Source: Streptomyces caeruleatus
GTDB lineage: Bacteria > Actinomycetota > Actinomycetes > Streptomycetales > Streptomycetaceae
Assembly: GCF_001514235.1 (NCBI RefSeq)
Contig: NZ_KQ948939.1
Span: 139,135-203,134 of the forward strand
Direction: 5' to 3'
Length of the DNA stretch: 64,000 bases
The first letter of the stretch is position 1; each line of letters starts with the position of its first letter. Below the pieces are notes generated by a model that saw only the letters and a list, made by a program, of their open reading frames with translations, did not search any database and was not told where the DNA came from. The translations under genes and the position numbers were made by a program. Below are positions 8,966-17,570 of this stretch, one piece after another.

Positions 8966-10219
8966 CTATTTCCCGCCGACCGCCAGCCCGGCCCCCTCCA
9001 ACCGCACCCTGATCCCGTCCTCCTCCACCCGCACGTCCCGCAACCGCACCTGTCCGCTCGGCGGTTCCGGCAGGCGGAAGCCCAGGGAGAGCTGGTCGGC
9101 GAGGACCGGGCGGGTGAGGCGGGGCAGGGCGTCGAGGAGGGCGGGGTCGAAGCCCAGCAGCCCCAGGAGCTGGGGGTGGTCGAGGGCCAGGTCGATGAGG
9201 TTCAGCCGCATCGCCTGGTGGATGAAGCGCGGGGTGCCGGTCAGCTCGGTCAGCTTGGACTCGCTGCGCAGGGCGGCGCGGACGACCGAGTCGGGCACCC
9301 CGAGGCGCCGTACGACCGACGGGATCGACAGCAGCGCCTTCGCCTTGCGGGTCTCGTGGGCGAGGCGGGCCGCCGACTTCCGGCTCAGGTGCAGGCCCTC
9401 CGAGGTGCGGGCGCCGGGGCGGTACGTGGCCAGGTCGCCGATGTCCAGGCGCATGCCGCCGATGTGCGTGGCGATGCCGCGGTCGCCGTTGCGCACGATC
9501 CGGGCCTCGGCACGCAGGCTGAGGTCGTGCCCGGCGACCGGCAGGGTGCCGCGCGCCCGGACCCGGTCGTGGCCCTCGCCGGTGAACGTCACCTGGGACG
9601 CGCCGAGTTCACGGTTCAGGTCGGCGAAGGAGAGCAGGACGTCGCCCTCCAGGTGGGGGACGTCGGCGCCGCGCACCGAGGTCGGGCCGTCGGTGTCGAG
9701 GCGTACGTCTCGTGCCGTCGCCGTCACCTGGGCGAGCGAGATCCGGTCGGCGGCCACGTCGGGAACGGTCACCTTCACCGAGTCCAGCCGCTCGTCGACG
9801 ACCTGGGTGAGGAAGGGGAAGCCGTCGATCTGGACCTCGGGGGCGGCCGTCAGGTGGAGGCGGTCCTTGAGGGTGTCCGCCGCTCTGCGCTCGGCGTAGA
9901 GGAGGGCCCAGCGGTCGGCGAGGGTGAGGAAGGCGGCGAGGACGAGGACGCCGACCACGGCCTTCATCGCGAGCGGAAGCCCCGAGAAGCGGCCTCGGCG
10001 CCGGCGGCGGCCGTTGCGGCGGTGGTTGGGCGGGGCCCAGGGATCGTCCTGGGCCGCCGCGCCGTCCTGCTCGTCCGGCTCTTCCCGTATGTCCTCGCGG
10101 AGGAATTCATCGAGCGGGCCGTCGTCGGTCGGACCGTCCAGCGGTCCGTCGTCCAGCCTGCCGAGCTCCTCGTAGGGGTTTGTATAGGGATGCGTCGTTA
10201 TGTGGTGGGGGGAACGCAT
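8966..10219 (-). CDS. DUF2993 family membrane-anchored protein (LmeA-like)
   Basis: The protein has about 417 residues. An acidic cytoplasmic N-terminal tail is followed by RRNGRRRRRGR, one membrane segment (MKAVVGVLVLAAFLTLA), and a DUF2993 domain starting at AERRAADTLKDRL...VQIDGFPFLTQV. In mycobacteria a DUF2993 protein (LmeA) acts in lipoglycan maturation; a cell-envelope role here is inferred from family only. The ATG at 10219 was chosen; a GTG at 10243 is in frame. It is translationally coupled to a downstream 31-residue peptide. Confidence 0.82.
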   Translation of the reverse strand: MRSPHHITTHPYTNPYEELGRLDDGPLDGPTDDGPLDEFLREDIREEPDEQDGAAAQDDPWAPPNHRRNGRRRRRGRFSGLPLAMKAVVGVLVLAAFLTLADRWALLYAERRAADTLKDRLHLTAAPEVQIDGFPFLTQVVDERLDSVKVTVPDVAADRISLAQVTATARDVRLDTDGPTSVRGADVPHLEGDVLLSFADLNRELGASQVTFTGEGHDRVRARGTLPVAGHDLSLRAEARIVRNGDRGIATHIGGMRLDIGDLATYRPGARTSEGLHLSRKSAARLAHETRKAKALLSIPSVVRRLGVPDSVVRAALRSESKLTELTGTPRFIHQAMRLNLIDLALDHPQLLGLLGFDPALLDALPRLTRPVLADQLSLGFRLPEPPSGQVRLRDVRVEEDGIRVRLEGAGLAVGGK

Positions 10220-10312
10220 CGGCCCATCCGACCATGCGCACACCCCCCACCCGCAACCTCTACCGGGGGTTTGCGATCTAGTTCACGCCGGTTCACCAAG
10301 TACTGCGTTGAA

Positions 10313-12124
10313 CTACTGCACGACCGTGATCCGGTTCGCCGCCGGCGGCGAAATCGGGCTGCCGACCGAGGAGTTGGCCGTCAGGTACTTCTCCAGCACC
10401 GTCAGGTCGTCCGCGCCGACCAGGTCGTTCGTGCCCTGCCCCAGCGTGGGGAAGCCGTCGCCGCCGCCCGCGAGGAAGTTGTTCGTGGCGACGCGGTAGG
10501 TGGCGGCCGGGTCGACGGCCGCGCCGTTCAGCTTGACCGAGTCCGTGACCACCCGGTCGGCGCCCGACTTCGTCAGGTCCAGCGTGTACGTCAGCCCCGA
10601 CGACACCTGCAGGACCTTCGGCGAGGCCGCGTTCGTGCCGCTCACCTGCTCCTTGAGCACCTGGATCAGCTGCGCGCCGGTGATGTCCTGGAGGTTCACC
10701 GTGTTGGAGAACGGCTGCACCGTGAAGCCCTCGGCGTACGTCACCACACCGTCGCCCTCGCCGCCCTTGGCCGCGTAGGTGAGCGGCGCCCGGATGCCAC
10801 CGGGGTTCATCAGCGCGAGGTCGGTCTCCGGGTCCAGCTCCTTGCCGTACGCGAGCTGCGCGTCGGCGATCAGGTCGCCGAGCGGGGACTCGGTGCCGGT
10901 GCTCGGGATGTCGGCGGAGATGTAGCCGATCGCGCGGTTGCCGATGGGCGCCGCGAGGGTGTTCCACCGGTCGATCAGCGCGGTCATGTCGGGCGCCTTG
11001 GGGACGTCCCGGGTGACCACGTGGTTCGCGGACTTCACGGCCGTACGGGCGATGTCGCCGGTGAAGCGGTCGTACGTCAGCGTCGTGTCGGTGTAGAGAC
11101 GGCCGAAGGACGCGGCCGACGTCACCATGCGCGGCTTGCCCGCCGGGTCGTCGATCGTGCAGACGTACGCGGCATGCGTGTGGCCGGTGACCAGCGCGTC
11201 GACCTGCGGCGTGATGTTCTTGGCGATGTCGACGATCGGGCCGGAGATACCGTCGCCCGCGCCGGGCGCGTCACAGTCGTAGTTGTAGGACGCCGACGCC
11301 GGGGCGCCGCCCTCGTGGATGAGGGCGACGATCGACTTCACGCCCTGGCGCTGGAGCACCTTGGCGTACTTGTTGATCGTCTCGACCTCGTCCTTGAACT
11401 TCAGGCCCTTGACGCCCTCGGCGGAGACGACACCCGGGGTGTCCTCCAGGGTCACGCCGATGAAGCCGACCTTGACGTCCTTCTTCTTCCACACCCAGTA
11501 GGGCTTGAGGATCGGCTTGCCGGTCTTCTCGTCGAGGACGTTCGCGGCGAGGTAGGGGAAGTCGGCGCCCTTGAACTTCTTGTCCGTGTAGCAGCCGGCC
11601 GTGGGGTGGCAGCCGCCGTTCTGGAGGCGGGCCAGTTCCCTGGCACCCTCGTCGAACTCGTGGTTGCCGACGCTCGTCACGTCCAGGTCGAGCTTGTTCA
11701 GCGCCTCGATGGTGGGCTCGTCGTGGAAGAGACCCGAGATGAGCGGGGAGGCGCCGACCATGTCACCGCCGGCCGCGGTGATGGAGTACTTGTTGCCCTC
11801 GCGGGCCTGGCGCAGATGGGTGGCCAGGTACTCCACACCACCGGCGTCGATGGTCTTCGTCGTGCCGTCCGGCTGTACCTCGGTGACCCGGCCGGAGGAG
11901 CCGGCCGGCGGCTCCAGGTTGCCGTGCAGGTCGTTGAAGGACAGCAGCTGGACGTCCCGGTAGCGGTCGAAGGGGTGGCCGTGGCCGCCCTTGGCCGAGC
12001 TCTCCGGCGTCGCCGTCGCGGGCAGCGCCGCGGCCAGCGCGCCGACGGTCGCGAGTCCGGCGGCGGTGGCGACGAGCGCGTACGTACGGCGTCTGCGGTG
12101 CTGCTGGTGGGATGTGGCTGACAT
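10313..12124 (-). CDS. Secreted 5'-nucleotidase / metallophosphoesterase
   Basis: The protein has 603 residues. A Sec-type signal with an Arg-rich n-region (QQHRRRRTYALVATAAGLA) leads to the mature chain. The metallophosphatase domain has FNDLHGN, GGDMVGAS, GNHEFDEG and GHTHAAY, the two-metal site of 5'-nucleotidases; the C-terminal substrate-binding domain has LMNPGGIRAPL and NFLAGGGDGFP. It hydrolyses nucleotides outside the cell, releasing nucleoside and phosphate. The start ATG 12124 is preceded by AGGGGGG. Divergent from mshD with about 180 nt between. Phosphate scavenging would fit the neighbouring phosphate genes. Confidence 0.93.
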   Translation of the reverse strand: MSATSHQQHRRRRTYALVATAAGLATVGALAAALPATATPESSAKGGHGHPFDRYRDVQLLSFNDLHGNLEPPAGSSGRVTEVQPDGTTKTIDAGGVEYLATHLRQAREGNKYSITAAGGDMVGASPLISGLFHDEPTIEALNKLDLDVTSVGNHEFDEGARELARLQNGGCHPTAGCYTDKKFKGADFPYLAANVLDEKTGKPILKPYWVWKKKDVKVGFIGVTLEDTPGVVSAEGVKGLKFKDEVETINKYAKVLQRQGVKSIVALIHEGGAPASASYNYDCDAPGAGDGISGPIVDIAKNITPQVDALVTGHTHAAYVCTIDDPAGKPRMVTSAASFGRLYTDTTLTYDRFTGDIARTAVKSANHVVTRDVPKAPDMTALIDRWNTLAAPIGNRAIGYISADIPSTGTESPLGDLIADAQLAYGKELDPETDLALMNPGGIRAPLTYAAKGGEGDGVVTYAEGFTVQPFSNTVNLQDITGAQLIQVLKEQVSGTNAASPKVLQVSSGLTYTLDLTKSGADRVVTDSVKLNGAAVDPAATYRVATNNFLAGGGDGFPTLGQGTNDLVGADDLTVLEKYLTANSSVGSPISPPAANRITVVQ

Positions 12125-12305
12125 CCGCCCCCCTGGGAGTCGTGGATGACACGTCGGTCCTGGGTGACCAGCGCGTCGTGAGTGACATGGCCCCGTCGGG
12201 CGGCAGCCTAGAGTCAACGCGCGTAGCGCGACAGGGGGTTCCTGGTTACAGCCTGGTTGCTTCTGTGCCGGGACTTTGCCCGAGGCGCCCCTTACCCTCA
12301 TACGC

Positions 12306-13232
12306 ATGACCAGCGACGACACCGCACCCCCTCTCCCGACCCGTGCCATCGAGACCCACGCCGAGCTCACCCCGGAGCAGACCGAGGCCGTACTGGAGCT
12401 GCTCGCGGACGCCGCCCGGAGCGACGGGCAGCAGGCGGTGTCCGAGCAGGGGCGGCTCCAGCTGCGTGGTGGGGCACGCGAGGGCGTGTCGCATCTGCTG
12501 CTGACCGTCGCCGGCGAACTGGTCGGCTACGCCCAGCTGGAGGACACCGACCCGGTCGAGGCCCCGGCCGCCGAGTTGGTCGTCCACCCCGCGCACCGCG
12601 GCCACGGGCACGGCCGCGCGCTGGGCTCGGCCCTCCTCGGCGCGTCCGGCAAGCGGCTGCGGGTGTGGGCCCACGGCGGCCATGCCGCCGCCCGCCATCT
12701 CTCCCAGGTCCTCGGCCTCACCCTGTTCCGCGAACTGCGGCAGATGCGCCGCCCGTTGGCGGACCTGTCCCTGCCGGACCCGGTGCTCCCCGAGGGCGTC
12801 ACGGTCCGCTCCTTCGTCCCCGGCCAGGACGACGCGGCCTGGCTCGCCGTGAACGCCGCCGCCTTCGCCCACCACCCCGAACAGGGCTCCCTCACCCAGC
12901 GCGACCTCGACGACCGCAAGGCCGAGCCCTGGTTCGACCCGTCGGGGTTCTTCCTGGCGGAACGGGACGGCGAGCTCGTCGGCTTCCACTGGACGAAGGT
13001 CCACGCCGAGGAGGGACTCGGCGAGGTGTACGTCCTCGGCGTACGCCCCGGCGCCCAGGGCGGCGGCCTCGGCAAGGCCCTGACCACCATCGGGCTGCGC
13101 CACCTGTCCGCCCAGGGCCTCCCCACGGCGATGCTCTACGTCGACGCCGACAACAAGGCGGCGGTGTCGGTCTACGAACGCCTCGGCTTCACGACGTACG
13201 AGACGGACCTGATGTACCGAACGGAGACCTGA
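12306..13232 (+). CDS. mshD: Mycothiol synthase
   Basis: The protein has 308 residues with two tandem GNAT domains. The C-terminal one has the acetyl-CoA loop (VRPGAQGGGLGKAL) and ends with the family-typical YERLGFTTYETDLMYRTE. The N-terminal domain contains VVHPAHRGHGHGRAL. MshD transfers acetyl from acetyl-CoA to Cys-GlcN-Ins, the last step of mycothiol synthesis, the actinobacterial thiol buffer. Length and the double domain match MshD rather than single-domain acetyltransferases. It converges with the next gene, with only 4 nt between stops. Confidence 0.93.
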   Translation: MTSDDTAPPLPTRAIETHAELTPEQTEAVLELLADAARSDGQQAVSEQGRLQLRGGAREGVSHLLLTVAGELVGYAQLEDTDPVEAPAAELVVHPAHRGHGHGRALGSALLGASGKRLRVWAHGGHAAARHLSQVLGLTLFRELRQMRRPLADLSLPDPVLPEGVTVRSFVPGQDDAAWLAVNAAAFAHHPEQGSLTQRDLDDRKAEPWFDPSGFFLAERDGELVGFHWTKVHAEEGLGEVYVLGVRPGAQGGGLGKALTTIGLRHLSAQGLPTAMLYVDADNKAAVSVYERLGFTTYETDLMYRTET

Positions 13233-13236
13233 GCCG

Positions 13237-13920
13237 TCATCGCGCGGCGGGCCGGGCGCGGACCACGAGGACGTCCAGCGCCAGTTCGTCGTCCGCGATG
13301 TCCAGCCCGGCCCACCGGGCCTGCGCGGCCAGCAGGTTGAACGCGCGCTGCGGTGCGCACTCCACGTCGGAGTCGCCCGCGCCGGTCAGCCGCTCCGCCA
13401 CCACGCGGGCCGCCGCCTCGGCGTCGGCGGCGTGCTGCCCCAGCGCGGTGGCCACCGGCTTCCCGGCACCCGACACGAAGGCCTCCACGAGCAGCAGCCG
13501 GGCGCCGGTGCCCGTGCCGCCGCGCCACCGCCCCACCTGAGTCGTGGCCGACAGCCCGGGCAGCGCCCGGCCGAGCTCCGACAGCATCCACGCGCCCTGC
13601 ACGAGGCCCGTCCCGAGCACCGCGGCGCCCGCGCTCGCCGACCAGGCCCGGTCCCCCTCCCCCGCGCGCCGCTTCCCCAGCAGGGTCCAGTCCTCCGGCA
13701 CGGGCACGCACATCGGCGCCTCCAAGGCCAGCACCGCACCGGCCGTCCCTCCCGCCAGCGCGGCGGTGACCGCTTCGACGGCCGTCGCCGGGTCGCTCCC
13801 GTACCCGACGAGTGCCTCCCCCGGGCCCTCGACCGCGGCCCACGCGAAGGCGCCGGTCCGCACGGACCCGACGTCGACGGCGACCACGCGCACACCCCGC
13901 ATGTTCACGAACCCCGGCAT
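13237..13920 (-). CDS. Hypothetical protein with RNase H-like (DUF429-like) fold
   Basis: The protein has 227 residues. The N-terminal VRVVAVDVGSVRTGAFAWA has the Asp and Gly pattern of the RNase H/actin-like fold. Later LALEAPMCVPVP and the C-terminal QHAADAEAAARVV add acidic residues, as in DUF429-type predicted nucleases. The ATG at 13920 is preceded by GGAGGAG at 7 nt. The promoter must lie within or next to the 52-bp palindrome shared with the divergent GntR gene, so both may answer to that repressor. Function is not established; catalytic activity is inference. Confidence 0.7.
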   Translation of the reverse strand: MPGFVNMRGVRVVAVDVGSVRTGAFAWAAVEGPGEALVGYGSDPATAVEAVTAALAGGTAGAVLALEAPMCVPVPEDWTLLGKRRAGEGDRAWSASAGAAVLGTGLVQGAWMLSELGRALPGLSATTQVGRWRGGTGTGARLLLVEAFVSGAGKPVATALGQHAADAEAAARVVAERLTGAGDSDVECAPQRAFNLLAAQARWAGLDIADDELALDVLVVRARPAAR

Positions 13921-13950
13921 CCCTGACTCCTCCGACTTGACTTTCCGGAC

Positions 13951-14002
13951 CCCGTTCCACCACCCTTTCACTACTCAATTAGTGAAAGGGTGGTGGAACG
14001 GG
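13951..14002. promoter_or_regulatory. Perfect 23-bp inverted repeat, probable GntR operator
   Basis: Arms 13951-13973 and 13980-14002 are perfectly complementary around a 6-nt centre. The right arm ends one base before the GntR ATG, so the repeat covers the leader and ribosome-binding region of that gene and the upstream region of the divergent gene. YtrA-type GntR regulators commonly bind long palindromes at their own promoters. The transcript could also fold and hide the start. Confidence 0.75.
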
Positions 14003-14389
14003 ATGGTCGACTATCGCATCGACCGACGCTCCGGCGTAGCCACCTACGTGCAGATCGTCCAGCAGACCAAACAGGCCCTCCGCCTGGGCCTGTTGGAGCC
14101 CGGCGACAAGCTGCCCACGGCCCGTGAGGTCGTCGAGGCGACCGCCATCAACCCCAACACGGTCCTCAAGGCCTACCGCGAACTGGAACGCGAGGGCCTG
14201 GTCGAGGCACGCCGGGGACTCGGGACGTTCGTGCGGCGCGGACTGAACACCGCGCCCGCGGAGTCGCCCCTGCGCACCGAGTTGGAGGCATGGGCCGTAC
14301 GGGCCCGCGAGGCCGGGCTGGACCACGACGACGTGGACGCGCTCTTCACCGCAGTACTGGACACGCACTTCAAGGGGGACGATTCATGA
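14003..14389 (+). CDS. GntR-family repressor, YtrA subfamily
   Basis: The protein has 128 residues: an N-terminal winged helix (YVQIVQQTKQALRLGLLEPGDKLPTARE...TAINPNTVLKAYRELEREGLVE) and a short helical C-terminus. That short effector part is the mark of the YtrA subfamily, which usually sits before an ABC transporter. Here its TGA overlaps the ATPase start (ATGA). It should repress the whole operon through the palindrome that ends at its ATG. The ATG is preceded by GGTGG inside that palindrome. Confidence 0.9.
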   Translation: MVDYRIDRRSGVATYVQIVQQTKQALRLGLLEPGDKLPTAREVVEATAINPNTVLKAYRELEREGLVEARRGLGTFVRRGLNTAPAESPLRTELEAWAVRAREAGLDHDDVDALFTAVLDTHFKGDDS

Positions 14390-15273
14390 CCGAGACCGCC
14401 ATCGAGGCGGCCGCGCTCGGCAAGGGGTTCGGGCGACGGCGAAAGCAGGCCCTGGACGGCTGCTCCTTCCGGCTCCCGGCAGGCAGCGTGTGCGCCGTCG
14501 TCGGCCCGAACGGCGCCGGCAAGTCCACGCTGCTCTCCCTCGCCGCCGGACTGCTGCGCCCCACCGACGGCACGATCACCGTCCTCGGCGCCGCCCCGGC
14601 CGCGGTCCGTGAACGCCTCGCGTACGTCGCCCAGGACAAGCCCCTGCACCCCCAGCTCACCGTCGCCGACACCCTGCGCTACGGCCGCGAGCTGAACCCC
14701 GGCCGCTGGGACGACCGGACCGCCGAGCGGATCGTCGCCGAGGGCGACCTCGAACCGGACGCCCGGATCCGCTCGCTCTCCGGCGGCCAGCGCACCCGCG
14801 TCGCCCTCGCGCTCGCCCTCGGCAAGCGCCCCGAACTGCTGCTCCTGGACGAGCCGATGGCCGACCTCGACCCGCTCGCCCGGCATCAGCTGATGGCCAC
14901 GCTCATGGCCGACGCCGCCGAACACGGCACCACGGTTGTCATGTCCTCGCACGTCGTGGCGGAACTGGACGGCGCCTGCGACCACCTCCTGCTGCTCGGC
15001 GCCGGCCGCGTCCGCCTCGCCGGCCCGCTGGACGACCTGCTCGCCGCGCACCGCCTCCTCACCGGCCGGGCCGACGCGTCGCTCGACCCGCACACCGTCG
15101 TCGAGTCCCGCACGACAGGACGTCAGGTCACCGCGCTCGTACGGCCCGAGGGTCCCCTCGACGAGTCCTGGCAGGCCACCGCCCCGACCCTGGAGGAGCT
15201 GGTCCTGGCCCACCTGCGCGCCCCCGAAACCCCGGCCCTGCGGCTCGACGAGATGCGGGAGGCCGCCGTATGA
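14386..15273 (+). CDS. ABC transporter ATP-binding protein of YtrA-controlled operon
   Basis: The protein has 295 residues. Walker A is GPNGAGKST, signature LSGGQRTRVALALAL, Walker B LLLLDEPMADLD and switch histidine VMSSHV. A C-terminal extension of about 80 residues follows the core domain, as in many drug or bacitracin-type exporters. It is coupled to the regulator before it and the permease after it by 4-nt overlaps. It drives the two paralogous membrane proteins that follow. Confidence 0.92.
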   Translation: MTETAIEAAALGKGFGRRRKQALDGCSFRLPAGSVCAVVGPNGAGKSTLLSLAAGLLRPTDGTITVLGAAPAAVRERLAYVAQDKPLHPQLTVADTLRYGRELNPGRWDDRTAERIVAEGDLEPDARIRSLSGGQRTRVALALALGKRPELLLLDEPMADLDPLARHQLMATLMADAAEHGTTVVMSSHVVAELDGACDHLLLLGAGRVRLAGPLDDLLAAHRLLTGRADASLDPHTVVESRTTGRQVTALVRPEGPLDESWQATAPTLEELVLAHLRAPETPALRLDEMREAAV

Positions 15274-16271
15274 CCGCCGTGACGACCCTCGACACGTCCA
15301 CCGCCGTCACGTCCTCCCGGGGACCGCGCGGACTGCTCTGGGTGATGCTGCGGCTGCACCGCTGGGCGCTGTGGTTCTGGCTGGCGCTCGTGGCCGTCGG
15401 CGCGGGAGCGCTGCTGTGGGCGTACGGGCCGGGCGCGGACGCCGCCTGGTCCGAGTACCGCACCCTGCACTGCGACACGAACGATCCCGACCTGGGCTGC
15501 GACAACCTGGGCCCCGCCTACAACATGTACGACACGGTCGTCAGCATCGGCGCCGGGATCCTCGGCCTCGCCCCCTTCCTCACCGCCGGCTGGGCCGGCG
15601 CCGCGCTCATCGGGCGCGAACTGGAGAACGGCACCGCCCAGTTGACCTGGACGCAGTCCGTCTCCCCGGCCCGCTGGCTGGCCGCCAAGCTCGCCGTCCC
15701 GGCCGCCCTGCTCACCGCCGGCATGCTCGTCCTCACCCTGCTGCACCGTCTGCTGTGGTCGACGGACGGTCCGCTGCGGGCGGCGATGGGCTCACGGAGC
15801 TGGTACGAGGGCGCCGCCTTCGAGGCCAACGGCACCCTCGCCACCTCCTACGCCCTGCTCGGCCTCGCCGTCGGCGTCCTGGCGGGCCTGCTCCAGCGCC
15901 GCGCCCTGCCCGCGCTCGGCCTGGCGGTCGTCGTCCTCGCGCTCCTGACGACCGTGCTCGGCACCGTGCGCCCCTACCTGTGGCCGCTGGAGACGCTCAC
16001 GAACAAGCACGAGTACCCGGCGTACATCGGCATGGTCGTCGACGAGGGCGCCCTCACCTCCACCGGCGCCCGCGTCTCGGACCCCATCTGCGTCGACGAC
16101 GCCAAGTGCCTCGCCGACCACGACATCGTCGGCTTCTACCGCGACTACCACCCCTCCTCCCACTTCTGGCCCCTGCAACTGGTGGAGACCGGCATCGTCC
16201 TCGCCGTCACCGCCCTGACGGTCCTGATCGCCTTCCGACTGCTGAACGGCCGTACCGGAGCCGCCGCATGA
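15270..16271 (+). CDS. ABC transporter membrane protein (first of two paralogs)
   Basis: The protein has 333 residues. A cytoplasmic N-terminal GPRGLLWVMLRLHRWAL leads into the first membrane helix, followed by an extracellular loop with cysteines (TLHCDTNDPDLGCDN), four more central helices and a final helix near the C-terminus. The motifs ALIGRELENGTAQLTWTQSV and SPARWLAAKL recur in the next gene, so the pair arose by duplication and probably forms a heterodimer. Substrate unknown; antibiotic or peptide export is the usual guess for this operon type. Confidence 0.88.
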   Translation: MTAVTTLDTSTAVTSSRGPRGLLWVMLRLHRWALWFWLALVAVGAGALLWAYGPGADAAWSEYRTLHCDTNDPDLGCDNLGPAYNMYDTVVSIGAGILGLAPFLTAGWAGAALIGRELENGTAQLTWTQSVSPARWLAAKLAVPAALLTAGMLVLTLLHRLLWSTDGPLRAAMGSRSWYEGAAFEANGTLATSYALLGLAVGVLAGLLQRRALPALGLAVVVLALLTTVLGTVRPYLWPLETLTNKHEYPAYIGMVVDEGALTSTGARVSDPICVDDAKCLADHDIVGFYRDYHPSSHFWPLQLVETGIVLAVTALTVLIAFRLLNGRTGAAA

Positions 16272-17248
16272 CCACCGCACTGTCCGCCGCGACGGCCCCC
16301 GCCACCGGCCGGCCGCCCCGCGGCCCCCGCGGCCTGACCTGGACCGTTCTGCGGCTGCACCGCTCGACGCTGATCGTGTGGGCGGTCGTCGTCCTCAGCG
16401 GCGCCGCGGTGCTGCTGTGGGCCTACGGACCGGGGGCCCACGCGGCCCAGGCGGAGTGGGACCGGGTGTGCGCCGGCCGCGAGGCCTGCGTGTGGGGCGA
16501 CCCGATCTACGACTTCGACCGCGTCTTCAGGGCGGCCGGATCCGGCCTGACCTGGCTCCCGGCGCTCGTCGCCGCCTGGGCGGGCGGCGCCCTCGTCGGC
16601 CGCGAGCTGGAGAACGGCACCGCGCGTCTCGCCTGGACCCAGGGCGTCACCCCCACCCGCTGGCTGGCCGCCAAGCTCACCGTCCCGGCGGTCCTGCTCA
16701 CGGCCGGCACGACCGTCCTCGTCCTCCTGCACCACCTGGTCTCCGACGCGCACCCGCTCCCGCTGGGACGCTGGTCCTGGTACACCGAGGACAACTTCCA
16801 GGCCAACGGCACCGCGGCCATCGCCGCACCCCTGCTCGGCCTGGCGCTCGGCGCCCTCGCGGGCCTGCTCCTGCGCCGCGCGCTCCCGGCCCTCGCCGTC
16901 GCGCTGGTCGCCACCGAAGCACTGGGTGCCTTCGCCACCGCCGCGAGCCGCGACCTGGTGCCCTGGGAGACCGCGGTCGGCACCCTGAAGACCGGCTACC
17001 GGACACCCGCGCACGTCATCACCGGCGACCAGGGCGCCCTCACCGCCACGGGTGCCCGCGTCCCCGACCCGCTGTGCGTCGACGACACCCAGTGCCTCGC
17101 GGCCCACAAGATCGTCGGCTACTACACCGACTACCACCCCGCCGCGCACTTCTGGCCGCTCCATCTCGTCGAGACCGGCCTCCTGCTGGGCGCCGCCGCG
17201 CTGGCCACCGCCACCGCCTTCTGGCTGCTGCGCCGCCGCACCCCCTGA
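16268..17248 (+). CDS. ABC transporter membrane protein (second paralog)
   Basis: The protein has 326 residues, clearly homologous to the preceding membrane protein along its whole length: GPRGLTWTVLRLHRSTL, LVGRELENGTARLAWTQGV, and the C-terminal IVGYYTDYHPAAHFWPLHLVE against IVGFYRDYHPSSHFWPLQLVE. The conserved extracellular YHP..HFWPL segment next to the last helix is a shared feature worth noting for substrate contact. The ATG overlaps the previous stop. Last gene of the operon; a duplicated hairpin follows. Confidence 0.88.
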   Translation: MTTALSAATAPATGRPPRGPRGLTWTVLRLHRSTLIVWAVVVLSGAAVLLWAYGPGAHAAQAEWDRVCAGREACVWGDPIYDFDRVFRAAGSGLTWLPALVAAWAGGALVGRELENGTARLAWTQGVTPTRWLAAKLTVPAVLLTAGTTVLVLLHHLVSDAHPLPLGRWSWYTEDNFQANGTAAIAAPLLGLALGALAGLLLRRALPALAVALVATEALGAFATAASRDLVPWETAVGTLKTGYRTPAHVITGDQGALTATGARVPDPLCVDDTQCLAAHKIVGYYTDYHPAAHFWPLHLVETGLLLGAAALATATAFWLLRRRTP

Positions 17249-17256
17249 GAACCCCG

Positions 17257-17335
17257 CCCGTACGTCCCTCCACGGGGGGAGGGACGTACGGGCCGGACCG
17301 CCCTCCACGGGGGGAGGGACGTACGGGCCGGACCG
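17257..17335. terminator. Terminator hairpin with perfect 35-bp tandem duplication
   Basis: The stem 17257-17292 is a near-perfect palindrome around CCACGGGGGG. The segment 17266-17300 is repeated exactly at 17301-17335, giving a second, slightly shorter stem. Placed 9 nt after the ABC operon stop. Confidence 0.75.
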
Positions 17336-17570
17336 ACGACCCGTCACCTGGACGTCCGCGAGCCGCCCCCCGCTATCCCACACGCCATGTCTCCGTAACC
17401 ATCGGTTCAGACAGGCTTGCGACGCTCAGCCAATGACGCCCGCCGTGCCAGAGCCTTCGCCGCCCCCCGAGGGGTCCGCGGGGAACGGGGACGCCCGACG
17501 CCTCCCGATCACGCTCCCGCCCGCCGCTTCCGACGCGCCCGTAATGCTCGCAACGCGGAACAATGGGCAC

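Noticed and set aside
8810..12121. 1103-codon plus-strand frame
   Set aside because: It is antisense to the DUF2993 and 5'-nucleotidase genes, whose motifs are complete; the translation has no recognisable domain.
17380..17430. Possible PHO box before ppk (GGTTCAGACAG)
   Set aside because: Only one weak half repeat is visible; it lacks the 11-nt tandem GTTCACC pattern seen before pstS.
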